A DNA stretch of 64,000 nucleotides from Kordiimonas laminariae (GTDB lineage: Bacteria > Pseudomonadota > Alphaproteobacteria > Sphingomonadales > Kordiimonadaceae), in assembly GCF_023008165.1 (NCBI RefSeq), contig NZ_JAKQZA010000005.1, positions 1 to 64,000 of the forward strand, written 5' to 3'. Both the position numbers and the translations under genes were made by a program. Shown piece by piece: positions 26,200 to 35,121 of this stretch; within the stretch, counting starts at the first letter, position 1; every line of letters starts with the position of its first letter. The notes under the pieces were generated by a model. It was not told the DNA's origin. It saw nothing but the letters and a program-made list of their open reading frames with translations, and did not search any database.

Positions 26200-27840
26200 A
26201 TGAAAAAATTATTTGTATCAGCTGCAGCCTTTGCTGTACTCGCAGCTTGCAGCGACACCGCCGAAACCCCAACACCATATGAAATCAATGAAGCTGAGCT
26301 AGCGAGCCACATCAAGACGCTGGCATCCGATGAATTCGGCGGCCGTGCTCCAGCAACCAAGGGCGAAGAGCTAACGGTTGCTTACCTTACTAAAGAATTC
26401 AAAGAAGCGGGCCTTTCGCCTGCGAACGGCGGCAAATACACACAAGATGTACCCCTTATTTCCGTTGAAACGTTAGGTGCACCAAGCTTCACCATCAGCG
26501 GTGAAAACGGCACAGAAACATTCGCCTACCGGGATGATATGGTTGTATGGACCCGCCGTGCACAAACGGAAACCTCACTTGCCGACAGTGAATTGGTATT
26601 TGTAGGCTACGGCATCAATGCACCTGAACGTGGCTGGAATGATTATGAAGGCATTGATGTAACGGGCAAAACCGTTGTGATGATGATCAACGACCCAGGC
26701 TTTGCCACTCAGAATGATGCGCTCTTTAATGGTAATGCCATGACCTATTATGGTCGCTGGGACTATAAGTTTGATGAAGCTGCCCGCCAAGGCGCTGCTG
26801 GCGCCATTATGATCCACGAAACCAAGCCTGCGGCTTACCCGTGGAACACAGTTGATGCCAGCTGGACAGGCCCTCAGTTTGATACCATCCGCCCTGATGG
26901 CGGCGCGAGCCTTAGCCAGGCAGAAAGCTGGATTACAACTGATGCTGCTGACCGCCTGTTCAAGCTTGCAGAGCTCGATCGTGCTGCCCTTCAAAAAGCT
27001 GCTGAAACACCAGGCTTCAAAGCTGTGCCAATGAATTTGAAAGCCGCTACAAGCTTCGAAAGCAAGGTAGGGAATGTAAATTCCCAGAACGTCGCCGGTG
27101 TTGTTAAAGGCTCCAAATATCCAGATGAATATTTCATCTATATGGCTCACTGGGATCATATTGGTACTGATCCATCCATCGAAGGCGACGGCATTTATAA
27201 TGGTGCACTTGATAACGCCACTGGCACTGGTGGCCTTATTGAACTCGCGCGCGCTTTCGCGAGCGGCGAACAGCCTGAGCGCTCGGTAATGTTCATTGCT
27301 GTAACCGCAGAGGAACAAGGCCTTCTCGGTTCCGCTTACTATGCTGCCAATCCGCTCGTGCCGCTCGCAGATACCGTTGGTGGTATCAATATGGATGGCC
27401 TTAATAATTTTGGACCAACCAATGACGTAACAGTAACGGGGTACGGTAATAGTGAGCTTGATAACTATCTGCGCCAAATTGCAGAAACACAGGGTCGCGT
27501 TTTAGCGCCTGATGCTTACCCTGAAAAAGGTGGCTTCTACCGCTCTGATCATTTTGAGCTTTCTAAAGAAGGCGTGCCGATGCTCTACCCGAACTCGGGC
27601 AATGACCATAAAGAAAAAGGCAAAAAATATGTGGCCGAAATCCGCAAGGAGTATCTCCGTGTTGGCTACCATAAACCGGGCGATGAATATAGCGATGACT
27701 GGGACCTGTCTGGCGCCGTGGAAGACCTAAAGCTTTATGAGCTAACTGGCCGATTGATCCTGAATTCACGTGATTGGCCGAAATGGTCTGAAGGCAGCGA
27801 GTTCAAAGCCAAGCGAGACGCTCAGCGTAAAGGCAAATAA
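26200..27840 (+). CDS. M28 family zinc aminopeptidase lipoprotein
   Basis: A 546-residue product with lipoprotein signal MKKLFVSAAAFAVLAAC (Cys17). The family metal ligands are visible: HWDHIGTD, the bridging Asp in DGIYNGALDNATGTGG, the catalytic Glu pair in AVTAEEQGLLGS, DGLNNFGPT and the last His in YRSDHFEL. An inserted PA-like domain lies between about 115 and 290. Such exported peptidases trim N-terminal residues from peptides in the periplasm or outside the cell. A strong GGGAGGAAC ribosome site precedes the ATG. Confidence 0.92.
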   Translation: MKKLFVSAAAFAVLAACSDTAETPTPYEINEAELASHIKTLASDEFGGRAPATKGEELTVAYLTKEFKEAGLSPANGGKYTQDVPLISVETLGAPSFTISGENGTETFAYRDDMVVWTRRAQTETSLADSELVFVGYGINAPERGWNDYEGIDVTGKTVVMMINDPGFATQNDALFNGNAMTYYGRWDYKFDEAARQGAAGAIMIHETKPAAYPWNTVDASWTGPQFDTIRPDGGASLSQAESWITTDAADRLFKLAELDRAALQKAAETPGFKAVPMNLKAATSFESKVGNVNSQNVAGVVKGSKYPDEYFIYMAHWDHIGTDPSIEGDGIYNGALDNATGTGGLIELARAFASGEQPERSVMFIAVTAEEQGLLGSAYYAANPLVPLADTVGGINMDGLNNFGPTNDVTVTGYGNSELDNYLRQIAETQGRVLAPDAYPEKGGFYRSDHFELSKEGVPMLYPNSGNDHKEKGKKYVAEIRKEYLRVGYHKPGDEYSDDWDLSGAVEDLKLYELTGRLILNSRDWPKWSEGSEFKAKRDAQRKGK

Positions 27841-27849
27841 AGAATCTCA

Positions 27850-27878
27850 AGGCGGGAGTTCAGGCTCTCGCCTTTTTT
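27850..27878 (+). terminator. Terminator of the M28 peptidase gene
   Basis: AGGCGGGAG (27850-27858) pairs with CTCTCGCCT (27865-27873), one G-U pair, followed by T residues to 27878. Confidence 0.85.
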
Positions 27879-27958
27879 CCTACTTTGTGGTTGAAGATCA
27901 AACCACACTTCCCAAATAAATGCTGTCGGCGTGTTAATCATACGAGTGGTAGAGACTT

Positions 27959-28480
27959 ATGATGAAACACACCTTTTTGCGTTTATACCTATTTATCCCC
28001 TTGGTAATTTTACCCTATTCAACACCTGCCTTTTCGTCAGATACAGGAATTTGCATGATGCCATCCCCAAAAGAAATTGTTCGGGATTTTGTTCTCAATA
28101 TCAGGTCAGGCAAGAAACTGGAAACTGTCCATCACTATATGGCCCCGAAGGTACTCGCCCATCAGATTTGGGCAGAAGGCGGTGCAACAGTGGAACGCAC
28201 TCCAGCACAGTACCGGGAACATATTGAAGAATTCCAGCAGGCGTTTGGAGACTTCACCGTCACTATCGAAGATATTATTGCAGATGAAGACCGGGTTTAT
28301 GTTCGCTGGCGCCAGGATGGCTTCCACAAAGAAGCCCATTCAGGTGAAGCCGTGACTGGCAAGCCTCTTACCGAAGTAACAAGCACCGTATACAGAATTG
28401 AAGGCGGGAAAATTGTGGAATACTGGCTACAGACAGACCGTAAAGGCATGGAAGTTCAGGTAACCGCTACTGCTGAATAA
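27959..28480 (+). CDS. Secreted SnoaL-like / ester cyclase-type protein
   Basis: A 173-residue product with an N-terminal signal peptide (LRLYLFIPLVILPYSTPAFSSD). The rest has the alpha+beta cone layout of SnoaL-like proteins: IVRDFVLNIRSGKKLETVHHYMAP, RTPAQYREHIEEFQQAFGDFTVTIEDIIADEDRVYVRWRQDG and the final EGGKIVEYWLQTDRKG. The H-QIW and W----R pattern is that of the ester-cyclase subfamily. The substrate is unknown; many members are carried without pathway context. A second ATG immediately follows the first. Confidence 0.75.
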   Translation: MMKHTFLRLYLFIPLVILPYSTPAFSSDTGICMMPSPKEIVRDFVLNIRSGKKLETVHHYMAPKVLAHQIWAEGGATVERTPAQYREHIEEFQQAFGDFTVTIEDIIADEDRVYVRWRQDGFHKEAHSGEAVTGKPLTEVTSTVYRIEGGKIVEYWLQTDRKGMEVQVTATAE

Positions 28481-28485
28481 CAACT

Positions 28486-29031
28486 TCAGTCATTCTTGAT
28501 AACAACATCTATATCAAAGCTGCTGCTATATTCTGCTTGGTAGCGCAGGAAAGCTGGCAGCCAGATATCATCAAACACTTCCACAGGACGCGGATCACCT
28601 ACTTCCTCTTTGCGCTTTACAAAACGCGCTCGGGCGGTGGTGGGGGAAGTATCAATTTCAAACCGCAGATCAAACAAATGGTTTAGCTGCGGTTTGAAGA
28701 GGAAAACACCTTCTACGATTACGAGCCCATTGCTTTTCGCTTCTGCTATCACTGCAGCAACTGCCTCATACTCTATGCTTTCTCGGTAGTAAGTTTCGAA
28801 GTGCTTTTCTGTAAAAACGCCTCGCATGTAAGTATCATAAATTCGTTTCTGAACTACGCGATTGTTGAAGTCATCGATATGAAGAAGTAAGGGATCAAGC
28901 CCTTCTGCTTTAAGGCTTTCAAGCAGCTCTTTCGCAAAAGTAGTTTTTCCTGCACCATCTAACCCACTAATGCCCACAGCGGTATGCTTGCCCAGTGATT
29001 TAATCAGCTTATTGTACCGGTCGATTTTCAT
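28486..29031 (-). CDS. Uridine-kinase-like P-loop NTPase
   Basis: A 181-residue product. The P loop is GISGLDGAGKTTFAKEL, and HIDDFNNR supplies the acidic residues of the nucleoside-kinase fold. VIVEGVFLFKP is the family E-G-F/L motif, and TTARARFVKRKEEVGD resembles the lid. I start it at 29031 (MKIDRYNKLIK), where the stop of the AEC transporter and the ATG share one base (TGATG), so the two genes are coupled; extension to 29097 would only translate the tail of that gene. Probably a uridine kinase or phosphoribulokinase-like enzyme of unassigned substrate. Confidence 0.8.
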   Translation of the reverse strand: MKIDRYNKLIKSLGKHTAVGISGLDGAGKTTFAKELLESLKAEGLDPLLLHIDDFNNRVVQKRIYDTYMRGVFTEKHFETYYRESIEYEAVAAVIAEAKSNGLVIVEGVFLFKPQLNHLFDLRFEIDTSPTTARARFVKRKEEVGDPRPVEVFDDIWLPAFLRYQAEYSSSFDIDVVIKND

Positions 29032-29981
29032 CAAACTGGCACCATTCCCTGCTCTCTCAAGAAAGCAAGGATAAGGAAAATGGTAAGGAAAGAACAAGCG
29101 GTAGAAATCAAAACAGCGGTCGCCGCACGACGGGCTCCCACCTGCTGCTGCGCACCAAAACTATAGACAATCATCCCTGTAGGCATAGCGGCCATAATAG
29201 TCGCCACCGCCACCATGATATCAGGCATCTCCAGCACAAAATTGGTGATAGAGAACACCGCAAGCGGTAGCATAACCAGTTTGAACACCACAGCCGCGAC
29301 CGAGTGGAGCATGTCCCCCGCAATCTTCACACGGGAAAGCGCAAGCCCACCTGCAAACAACCCAACAGGCGCTGCGGACTGGGCAGGAAGCTCAAACAAA
29401 CGCTCAAGCCAATAAGGAAACGGCAACCCAAGAGCTGACCACAGAAGGCTGAAAAAGAGCGAAAGAATAATAGGGTTTTGCCTAATGCTTGCAAACGTAC
29501 GCTGCATCATACCAGCGCCCCCGGCCATATTCTTTGCACGTTCCACAAGGATAGTTGTCACTGGAATAAGAGTGAAGCTGTGAAAGCTCATCAGCATCAG
29601 GAGAAAGCGCAAGCCTTCTTCACCGTAGGCACCTTCCACAATGGGAATACCAATAAAGCCCACATTCCCGAACACCGTTGCAAAAGCAAAAACACCCTGT
29701 TCAGCGAGTGTTAGTTTAAACATCCAGCGCGAGAGATATACCGCAGCTATATAGATGGCATAAACGGAAAGATAATAGCTACCGATATAGGTAATTTGCT
29801 CAAGCCCCGGCAACTCGCGTGGTGCAATAGCGCTGAACAGAAGCGCCGGAATCGCAATGTTCCACACGTAAGCGATTAATACTGTGGAAGATCCTTCAGG
29901 GAAAAGCTTGGTGCGCCCAAAACCATAGCCAAGCACCATAAGTAAAAATACTGGTGCGACAATGGTGATGATTTCAAGCAC
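29031..29981 (-). CDS. AEC family (auxin efflux carrier-type) transporter
   Basis: A 316-residue inner-membrane protein with about ten hydrophobic segments and two homologous halves. The first half shows VAPVFLLMVLGYGFGRTKLFPEGS, IPALLFSAIAP and GFIGIPIVEGAYGEEG. The second shows PIILSLFFSLLWSALGLPFP and MAAMPTGMIVYSFGAQQQVG, matching the family's conserved PT----Y/F-x-A. Bacterial members carry dicarboxylates or related anions, but the substrate is not predictable here. It is coupled to the downstream kinase-like gene. Confidence 0.9.
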   Translation of the reverse strand: MLEIITIVAPVFLLMVLGYGFGRTKLFPEGSSTVLIAYVWNIAIPALLFSAIAPRELPGLEQITYIGSYYLSVYAIYIAAVYLSRWMFKLTLAEQGVFAFATVFGNVGFIGIPIVEGAYGEEGLRFLLMLMSFHSFTLIPVTTILVERAKNMAGGAGMMQRTFASIRQNPIILSLFFSLLWSALGLPFPYWLERLFELPAQSAAPVGLFAGGLALSRVKIAGDMLHSVAAVVFKLVMLPLAVFSITNFVLEMPDIMVAVATIMAAMPTGMIVYSFGAQQQVGARRAATAVLISTACSFLTIFLILAFLREQGMVPV

Positions 29982-30029
29982 GTGCGCTTTCCCCTTTCGA
30001 CTTGTTAGCTAGTCCTAACGCTGAGACTT

Positions 30030-31262
30030 TCAATCGTAACTTGGTGGTTCCTGAATGTTACCACGCTGCTTGAGAAGCTGTAGACGAAGAGCGTTCAGCT
30101 TGATAAAGCCTTCCGCATCGCGCTGGTCATACACACTGTCTTCCTCAAAGGTTACATGCTCCATAGAATAGAGGCTGTATGGGCTCTTACGGCCAACTAC
30201 ATGCACACCACCCTTGAAGAGCATAAGACGCACAGTACCCGCGACAAATTCCTGAGATTTATCAATAAGCGCCTGCATCATCTCCCGCTCTGGTGAGAAC
30301 CAGAAGCCGTTATAGAGAAGCTTTGCATACTTCGGCATGATTTCATCCTTCAGATGCATCGCGCCGCTATCAAGCGTGATTTGCTCGATACCCCGGTGTG
30401 CGGCAAGCAGAATTGTACCACCCGGTGTTTCGTAGATACCGCGAGATTTCATACCCACAAAACGGTTCTCAAGAAGATCAAGACGACCAATACCGTGCTT
30501 TTTACCAAGCTCATTCAGCTTGGTTAGAAGTTCAGCTGGTGAAAGCGCCACACCATTAATGGCAACTGGATCACCTTTTTCAAACTCCACTTCGATATAC
30601 TCTGGCTCATCCGGCGCTGTTACCGGATTATCTGTACGGACGTAGACATACTCTTCCGCAGCCGTCCATGGGTCTTCAAGCGCCTTTCCTTCTGATGATG
30701 TGTGCAGAAGGTTCGCGTCCACACTGAATGGACTTTCACCACGCTTATCTTTTGGCACTGGGATTTGGTGCTTTTCAGCAAAATCAATAAGCGCAGTACG
30801 GCTGTTCAGCTCCCACTCACGCCAAGGTGCAATCACCTTGATGTTTGGGTTAAGTGCATAATAGCCAAGCTCAAACCGAACCTGATCGTTTCCTTTGCCT
30901 GTTGCGCCGTGGCAAACTGCATCCGCACCTACTTCTTTGGCAATTTCAATCTGCCGTTTGGAAATAAGCGGGCGAGCAATTGATGTACCGAGAAGATACT
31001 GGCCTTCATAAACCGTGTTTGCACGGAACATCGGGAATACATAATCACGCACAAATTCTTCGCGCAGGTCTTCAATGAAGATATCTTTGATGCCGAGCAT
31101 TTCCGCTTTTCGTCGTGCGGGCTCAAGCTCTTCACCCTGGCCTAAATCAGCGGTAAACGTAACAACTTCACAGCCGTATGTTACCTGTAGCCATTTAAGG
31201 ATGATGCTTGTGTCCAAACCGCCTGAGTAGGCGAGCACAACTTTTTTAATTTGCTCCGACAT
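30030..31262 (-). CDS. argG: Argininosuccinate synthase
   Basis: A 410-residue enzyme joining citrulline and aspartate with ATP hydrolysis to make argininosuccinate, the penultimate arginine step. The nucleotide loop [10 protein letters not shown] is at residues 9-18, followed by [33 protein letters not shown] and the C-terminal [24 protein letters not shown]. Length is standard. A TGACAT-A-ATGTCA palindrome lies 22-34 bases before the ATG. No other arginine biosynthesis gene is near. Confidence 0.97.
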   Translation of the reverse strand: MSEQIKKVVLAYSGGLDTSIILKWLQVTYGCEVVTFTADLGQGEELEPARRKAEMLGIKDIFIEDLREEFVRDYVFPMFRANTVYEGQYLLGTSIARPLISKRQIEIAKEVGADAVCHGATGKGNDQVRFELGYYALNPNIKVIAPWREWELNSRTALIDFAEKHQIPVPKDKRGESPFSVDANLLHTSSEGKALEDPWTAAEEYVYVRTDNPVTAPDEPEYIEVEFEKGDPVAINGVALSPAELLTKLNELGKKHGIGRLDLLENRFVGMKSRGIYETPGGTILLAAHRGIEQITLDSGAMHLKDEIMPKYAKLLYNGFWFSPEREMMQALIDKSQEFVAGTVRLMLFKGGVHVVGRKSPYSLYSMEHVTFEEDSVYDQRDAEGFIKLNALRLQLLKQRGNIQEPPSYD

Positions 31263-31283
31263 TTAATTAACTCCAAGAAATGA

Positions 31284-31296
31284 TGACATAATGTCA
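31284..31296. promoter_or_regulatory. 13-bp palindrome upstream of argG
   Basis: TGACAT-A-ATGTCA is perfect apart from the central base and lies in the argG leader or promoter on the reverse strand. Operator of an unknown regulator is likely; it does not match the ARG box I know from enterobacteria. The remainder of 31263-31461 also serves the divergent MerR gene. Confidence 0.4.
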
Positions 31297-31461
31297 ATGA
31301 ATGCGCGGAGTATAGGCACAGGATCGCTCGCGTCAAACAAGAGCTTTTATAAAGTTTCAATTAGCTTTAGTTTTCTAAAACAATATTTGCTCAAAAAACC
31401 TCTTGCCCCTCACGCAGCGTCAGCAATTAACCACACCAATAGTGGAAAGAAAGGATAATTG

Positions 31462-32211
31462 ATGGTTTCCATTGGAGATGTGGCTAAACAATCTGGCGTA
31501 ACAGTCAGAGCACTCAGACATTATGAAGATAAAGGGCTTTTAGCGCCTCAGAGATCCGAGTCTGGACAGCGAGTGTACCGTTACAGAGATATTTTGAGAC
31601 TGCAACAAATCCAGCTGTTAAAGCGAACTGGTTTTTCGCTTGAACAAATCGCTGGTCTACTGCGGTCACAAGAAATCCCTGCCACTGACCTGCTCCGTAT
31701 GCAGAAAACTGTTCTGGAAGAAAAACAAAAAGAAATAACCATTTCGCTTCAGGCTGTTGAAGATACGCTTACGCAACTTGAAGCCAGAGAAACATCCGAC
31801 CTTTCCACGCTTTGTAATATGATCAAACTTGGAGAGAACGCCATGAGCGAAGAGAAATGGCAAAAAGTGTGGGATAAATTCTATTCCCCGGAGGACAATG
31901 TAAAATGGGCAAAGGCAAAAGCCGCTATCCCTGATGATGTCATAACGGCTAACGAACGGGCTTGGCCGGACCTTTTGGCCCGTACTGAAAAACTTGTAGG
32001 CACCGACCCTGCAAGCCCAGAAGCACAAGCCATTGTCAAAGAATGGAATGCCATGACACAGGCGATTTATGACGTAGACCCAAGCCTGATGGGAAAAGCA
32101 GCCCAAATGTATGACAATATGGACGATTGGCCCAAGGATGGTCCTGAAAAACCATTTTCAAACGAGGTATGGGCATTTGTAAAAGCTGCTGAAAAAGCCG
32201 CTCAATCCTGA
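31462..32211 (+). CDS. MerR family transcriptional regulator with TipAS-like domain
   Basis: A 249-residue regulator starting at the ATG at 31462, with GAAAGGAT just upstream; a TTG one codon earlier is less likely. The winged helix is VSIGDVAKQSGVTVRALRHYEDKGLLAPQRSESGQRVYR, followed by the coiled coil to about residue 115. The C-terminal half (KWQKVWDKFYSPEDNVKWAKAK, AQAIVKEWNAMTQAIYDVDPSLM, PFSNEVWAFV) matches the TipAS/TipA-L ligand domain, which binds thiopeptides in actinobacteria. A role sensing hydrophobic ligands is inferred. The 3' end overlaps the convergent ureohydrolase by 10 bp. Confidence 0.88.
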   Translation: MVSIGDVAKQSGVTVRALRHYEDKGLLAPQRSESGQRVYRYRDILRLQQIQLLKRTGFSLEQIAGLLRSQEIPATDLLRMQKTVLEEKQKEITISLQAVEDTLTQLEARETSDLSTLCNMIKLGENAMSEEKWQKVWDKFYSPEDNVKWAKAKAAIPDDVITANERAWPDLLARTEKLVGTDPASPEAQAIVKEWNAMTQAIYDVDPSLMGKAAQMYDNMDDWPKDGPEKPFSNEVWAFVKAAEKAAQS

Positions 32212-33644
32212 GTAGCCGATTTCAGTTTCTGCCCATGATCTACTGTGAGTGGACTGAGGTAATGCTTACCAGTAAGGCCTCTCTTCCGCATCGCAATACC
32301 TGTAAGACACTCTCGCAGAATGCGGTCAGAGTTTTGCGCGGTGGTATAGCCCGGATCTGCAACTGGGTTTACCTCTACAAGCTCGAACCCAACAACCTGT
32401 TTTTCAGCGCATAACCTACGAACAATCGGAAAAGCTTCCCGGGTGGTAAGGCCGCCCGGTTCTGGCGTACCAGTACCCGGCATATAGGCTGGATCAAGAA
32501 CATCTACATCAAAGGAAATAAATATGTACTCGGGACCTTCAAGCGCTTCTTCAAGCACTCTATCCATCACGGCTTTCCAGCCTTTTTCTTCCACTTCTGC
32601 CATGGTGTGATACCGAAGGCCGTGTTCACGCATCCATTCAAACCCTTCTTTGCCGGGCCAATAACCACGCAAACCCACCTGAATGAAATTTTCACCAGGT
32701 ACAATTTCTTCACTGAACAGACGGTGTACCGGTTGGCCGTGGCTAAGAAGGTGTGAACCTGTTGGCTGAGCATCAAAGTGCGCATCAAAATGCACCACAC
32801 CTACTTTACCAGCACCGTATACATCCACCACACCAGCTACATCTGGGTACATTAAAGAATGGTCGCCACCTACGATGATTGGAATTGTGCCAGCGGCCGC
32901 CACCTCCCGCACCATTTCGCGAATATGGCCAACGCTGCGTTCTGTGCTCAAACCATCAACGGCAATATCGCCGTAATCTACAACAGTAAGTTCGTTAAAA
33001 GGAGAAACCATCGTGTGCATATGCTCGGGCACATCCGGGCCATTACCCTTGTAAATAGCGCCAGTTCGCACGGCCCTTGGGCCATACGCAGCGCCCCTGA
33101 TACCAGATCCCATATCAAGCGGAGCCCCCATAATAGCGACCTCCACATCACCTGCCACCAAATCCTGCGGTGTGATAGCAACCGGCAGGTTAAAGAAAGT
33201 TGGAATACCTGATTTAGGACCGGAGTACATATAGCGGCTGAGATCAATTGGCCCGGGCTCTCGGGCTCCTCTTAACGCCGCAGGTTTGCGTACTTTCCAG
33301 CTGTTGAAACCACTATATGTTGGATCAAGCGGTACTGTCGCACTATCTGTTTCAGGATTAAATTTCGAAAGTTCATGCACTTTTACCATCGCAGCTACAT
33401 AAGCCGCGATAGCTTCCGCATCCTTCTTTTCAAGACGGGTAAAAAGGATATCGTGCCGGCCCGCAAACCCAAGTGCTTTAGTGCTGCGGAGAAATTCTAC
33501 ATGTTCTACAGGCAAATGCGCGACCTTGGCAGCCAAACTTTCGGGCAAATCCACAAGTTCTTTTTCTTTGTCCTCAGCAAGCACCGCAGTACTTGCAAGC
33601 AACAAGGCAGCAACAGATACATGTCTCAATAGAGCAGAAAACAC
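32202..33644 (-). CDS. Exported arginase/agmatinase-family ureohydrolase
   Basis: A 480-residue product. The catalytic manganese ligands are complete: GGDHS, FDAHFD and SFDVDVLDP, with the family end motif GTGTPEPGGLTTREA. Unlike cytosolic relatives (about 300-350 residues) it has a Sec signal peptide (LLRHVSVAALLLASTAVLAED) and about 110 extra N-terminal residues (SLAAKVAHLPVEHVEFLRS...). The GTG at 33644 is chosen because GGGGAGG is spaced 5 bases from it; another in-frame GTG at 33650 overlaps that site. It would hydrolyse agmatine, guanidinobutyrate or a related guanidino compound in the periplasm. Confidence 0.85.
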   Translation of the reverse strand: MFSALLRHVSVAALLLASTAVLAEDKEKELVDLPESLAAKVAHLPVEHVEFLRSTKALGFAGRHDILFTRLEKKDAEAIAAYVAAMVKVHELSKFNPETDSATVPLDPTYSGFNSWKVRKPAALRGAREPGPIDLSRYMYSGPKSGIPTFFNLPVAITPQDLVAGDVEVAIMGAPLDMGSGIRGAAYGPRAVRTGAIYKGNGPDVPEHMHTMVSPFNELTVVDYGDIAVDGLSTERSVGHIREMVREVAAAGTIPIIVGGDHSLMYPDVAGVVDVYGAGKVGVVHFDAHFDAQPTGSHLLSHGQPVHRLFSEEIVPGENFIQVGLRGYWPGKEGFEWMREHGLRYHTMAEVEEKGWKAVMDRVLEEALEGPEYIFISFDVDVLDPAYMPGTGTPEPGGLTTREAFPIVRRLCAEKQVVGFELVEVNPVADPGYTTAQNSDRILRECLTGIAMRKRGLTGKHYLSPLTVDHGQKLKSATQD

Positions 33645-33689
33645 AAACACCTCCCCATAGGTGCGGACGGCATGGCACTCAAAACAGAA

Positions 33690-33721
33690 AGCCTGACCGC
33701 AGATAATTCTGTGATCAGGCT
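33690..33721 (-). terminator. Terminator of rlmN
   Basis: AGCCTGA (33690-33696) pairs with TCAGGCT (33715-33721), and an inner CGCAGA / TCTGTG pairing extends the stem. On the reverse strand TTTCTGTTTTG follows. The T tract is interrupted, so termination is likely but not certain. Confidence 0.6.
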
Positions 33722-33759
33722 ATTCAGTTCTTAAAGTTTTGTCACTCAACAAAAGAGGG

Positions 33760-34983
33760 TTAAGTTAACCCTGTAGATGAATGAGCTGCGCTCTGTGGCT
33801 TCGCTGCCTCATTAGCGGCAGCCTGTTCGCGGAGCATTTCAGCTTTTGATTTCTTTTCAGATGCCGATTTAAGCTGACCACAAGCTGCCATAATATCCCG
33901 GCCGCGTGGTGTACGGATAGGAGCAGAAATGCCGCTTTCAAACACGATGTTTGAAAAACGCTCGATCTGCTTCCAGTCACTACATTCATACTCTGTACCC
34001 GGCCATGGGTTGAACGGGATGAGGTTTACTTTCGCAGGGAGCTTATATTTCCGCATCAGTCGCACAAGTTCACGTGCATCTTCATCGCTGTCGTTCACGC
34101 CTTTAAGCATTGCATATTCAAACGTGATACGGCGCGCATTATGGGCACCCGGATAGTTGGCACATGCTGAAAGCACTGCATCCAGGTTATACTTTTTGTT
34201 AATCGGCATAATATCTGTGCGCACGTCATCACGAACAGCATGCAGAGACACAGCCAGGTTCACACCAATTTCTTCACCGCAGCGTTCCATATGCGGCACA
34301 ACACCTGATGTAGAAAGCGTAATACGGCGACGAGAAAGCTGGATACCTTCTTCATCCATGATGATTTCAAGCGATTTCTTCACATTATCAAAGTTGTAAA
34401 GTGGCTCGCCCATGCCCATCATTACAATATTTGTAACCATGCGGCCTTCAGTTGGGTTTTCCCATTCACCGAGATCATCACGGGCAATCATCATCTGCGC
34501 CACGATTTCGCCCGCTGTCAGGTTCCGCACAAGGCGCATAGTGCCTGTATGACAGAACTTACAGTTCAGCGTACAGCCCACTTGTGATGAAACACAAAGT
34601 GTGCCGCGGCCTTCTTCTGGAATATATACCGCTTCGGCCTCATTGCCGTCTGCAAAACGGATAAGATACTTGCGTGTGCCGTCATTCGAATATTGCGCTT
34701 CCACAATTTCAGGACGCTCAATCACAAACCCAGTTTTCAGAAGAGCACGCATATCTTTTGAAATAGTGGTCATCACATCAAAATCGGTTGCGCCGCGGTG
34801 ATAAACCCAGTGCCAAAGCTGGGTTGTACGCATACGGAGCTGCTTTTCCGGCACGCCAAAATCACGAAGAGCATCCTTAAGCTCATCACGGCTCAGGCCT
34901 AAGAGGTTGATTTTTCCGTCTGTGAAATCTGCGCCAATGCGCGGCTGAACAATCGGCTCATGGCCGTTTGGTGTAACTTGCAT
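33760..34983 (-). CDS. rlmN: Dual-specificity 23S rRNA A2503 / tRNA A37 C2-methyltransferase
   Basis: A 407-residue radical-SAM enzyme that methylates C2 of A2503 in 23S rRNA and A37 of tRNAs, supporting decoding fidelity. The iron-sulfur ligands are Cys137, Cys141 and Cys144 ([12 protein letters not shown]); Cys-containing AACGQLK near the C-terminus supplies the resolving catalytic cysteine. [10 protein letters not shown] and [12 protein letters not shown] are further family blocks. Start at the ATG at 34983 with AGGGAAAA upstream; an upstream TTG at 35016 is unsupported. The C-terminal 25 residues are a low-complexity Ala/Ser/Gln tail. Confidence 0.96.
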   Translation of the reverse strand: MQVTPNGHEPIVQPRIGADFTDGKINLLGLSRDELKDALRDFGVPEKQLRMRTTQLWHWVYHRGATDFDVMTTISKDMRALLKTGFVIERPEIVEAQYSNDGTRKYLIRFADGNEAEAVYIPEEGRGTLCVSSQVGCTLNCKFCHTGTMRLVRNLTAGEIVAQMMIARDDLGEWENPTEGRMVTNIVMMGMGEPLYNFDNVKKSLEIIMDEEGIQLSRRRITLSTSGVVPHMERCGEEIGVNLAVSLHAVRDDVRTDIMPINKKYNLDAVLSACANYPGAHNARRITFEYAMLKGVNDSDEDARELVRLMRKYKLPAKVNLIPFNPWPGTEYECSDWKQIERFSNIVFESGISAPIRTPRGRDIMAACGQLKSASEKKSKAEMLREQAAANEAAKPQSAAHSSTGLT

Positions 34984-35121
34984 TTTGTTTTCCCTGCCTT
35001 TTGCAGCTCTGTTCAAGGGATAGCTGCTCCAGGTCGCTTCGGGCTTGCGGGCGTTTCACCCACAAGCGGTTAATTTTGGCGCCTTCCTATGCCTTGGCGC
35101 TCTAAAAGTAAAGGAAAAAGC

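Noticed and set aside
26575-27477. 300-codon open frame antisense to the M28 peptidase gene
   Set aside because: The + strand product has full M28 metal-ligand motifs; the reverse product has no recognisable domain and no ribosome site.
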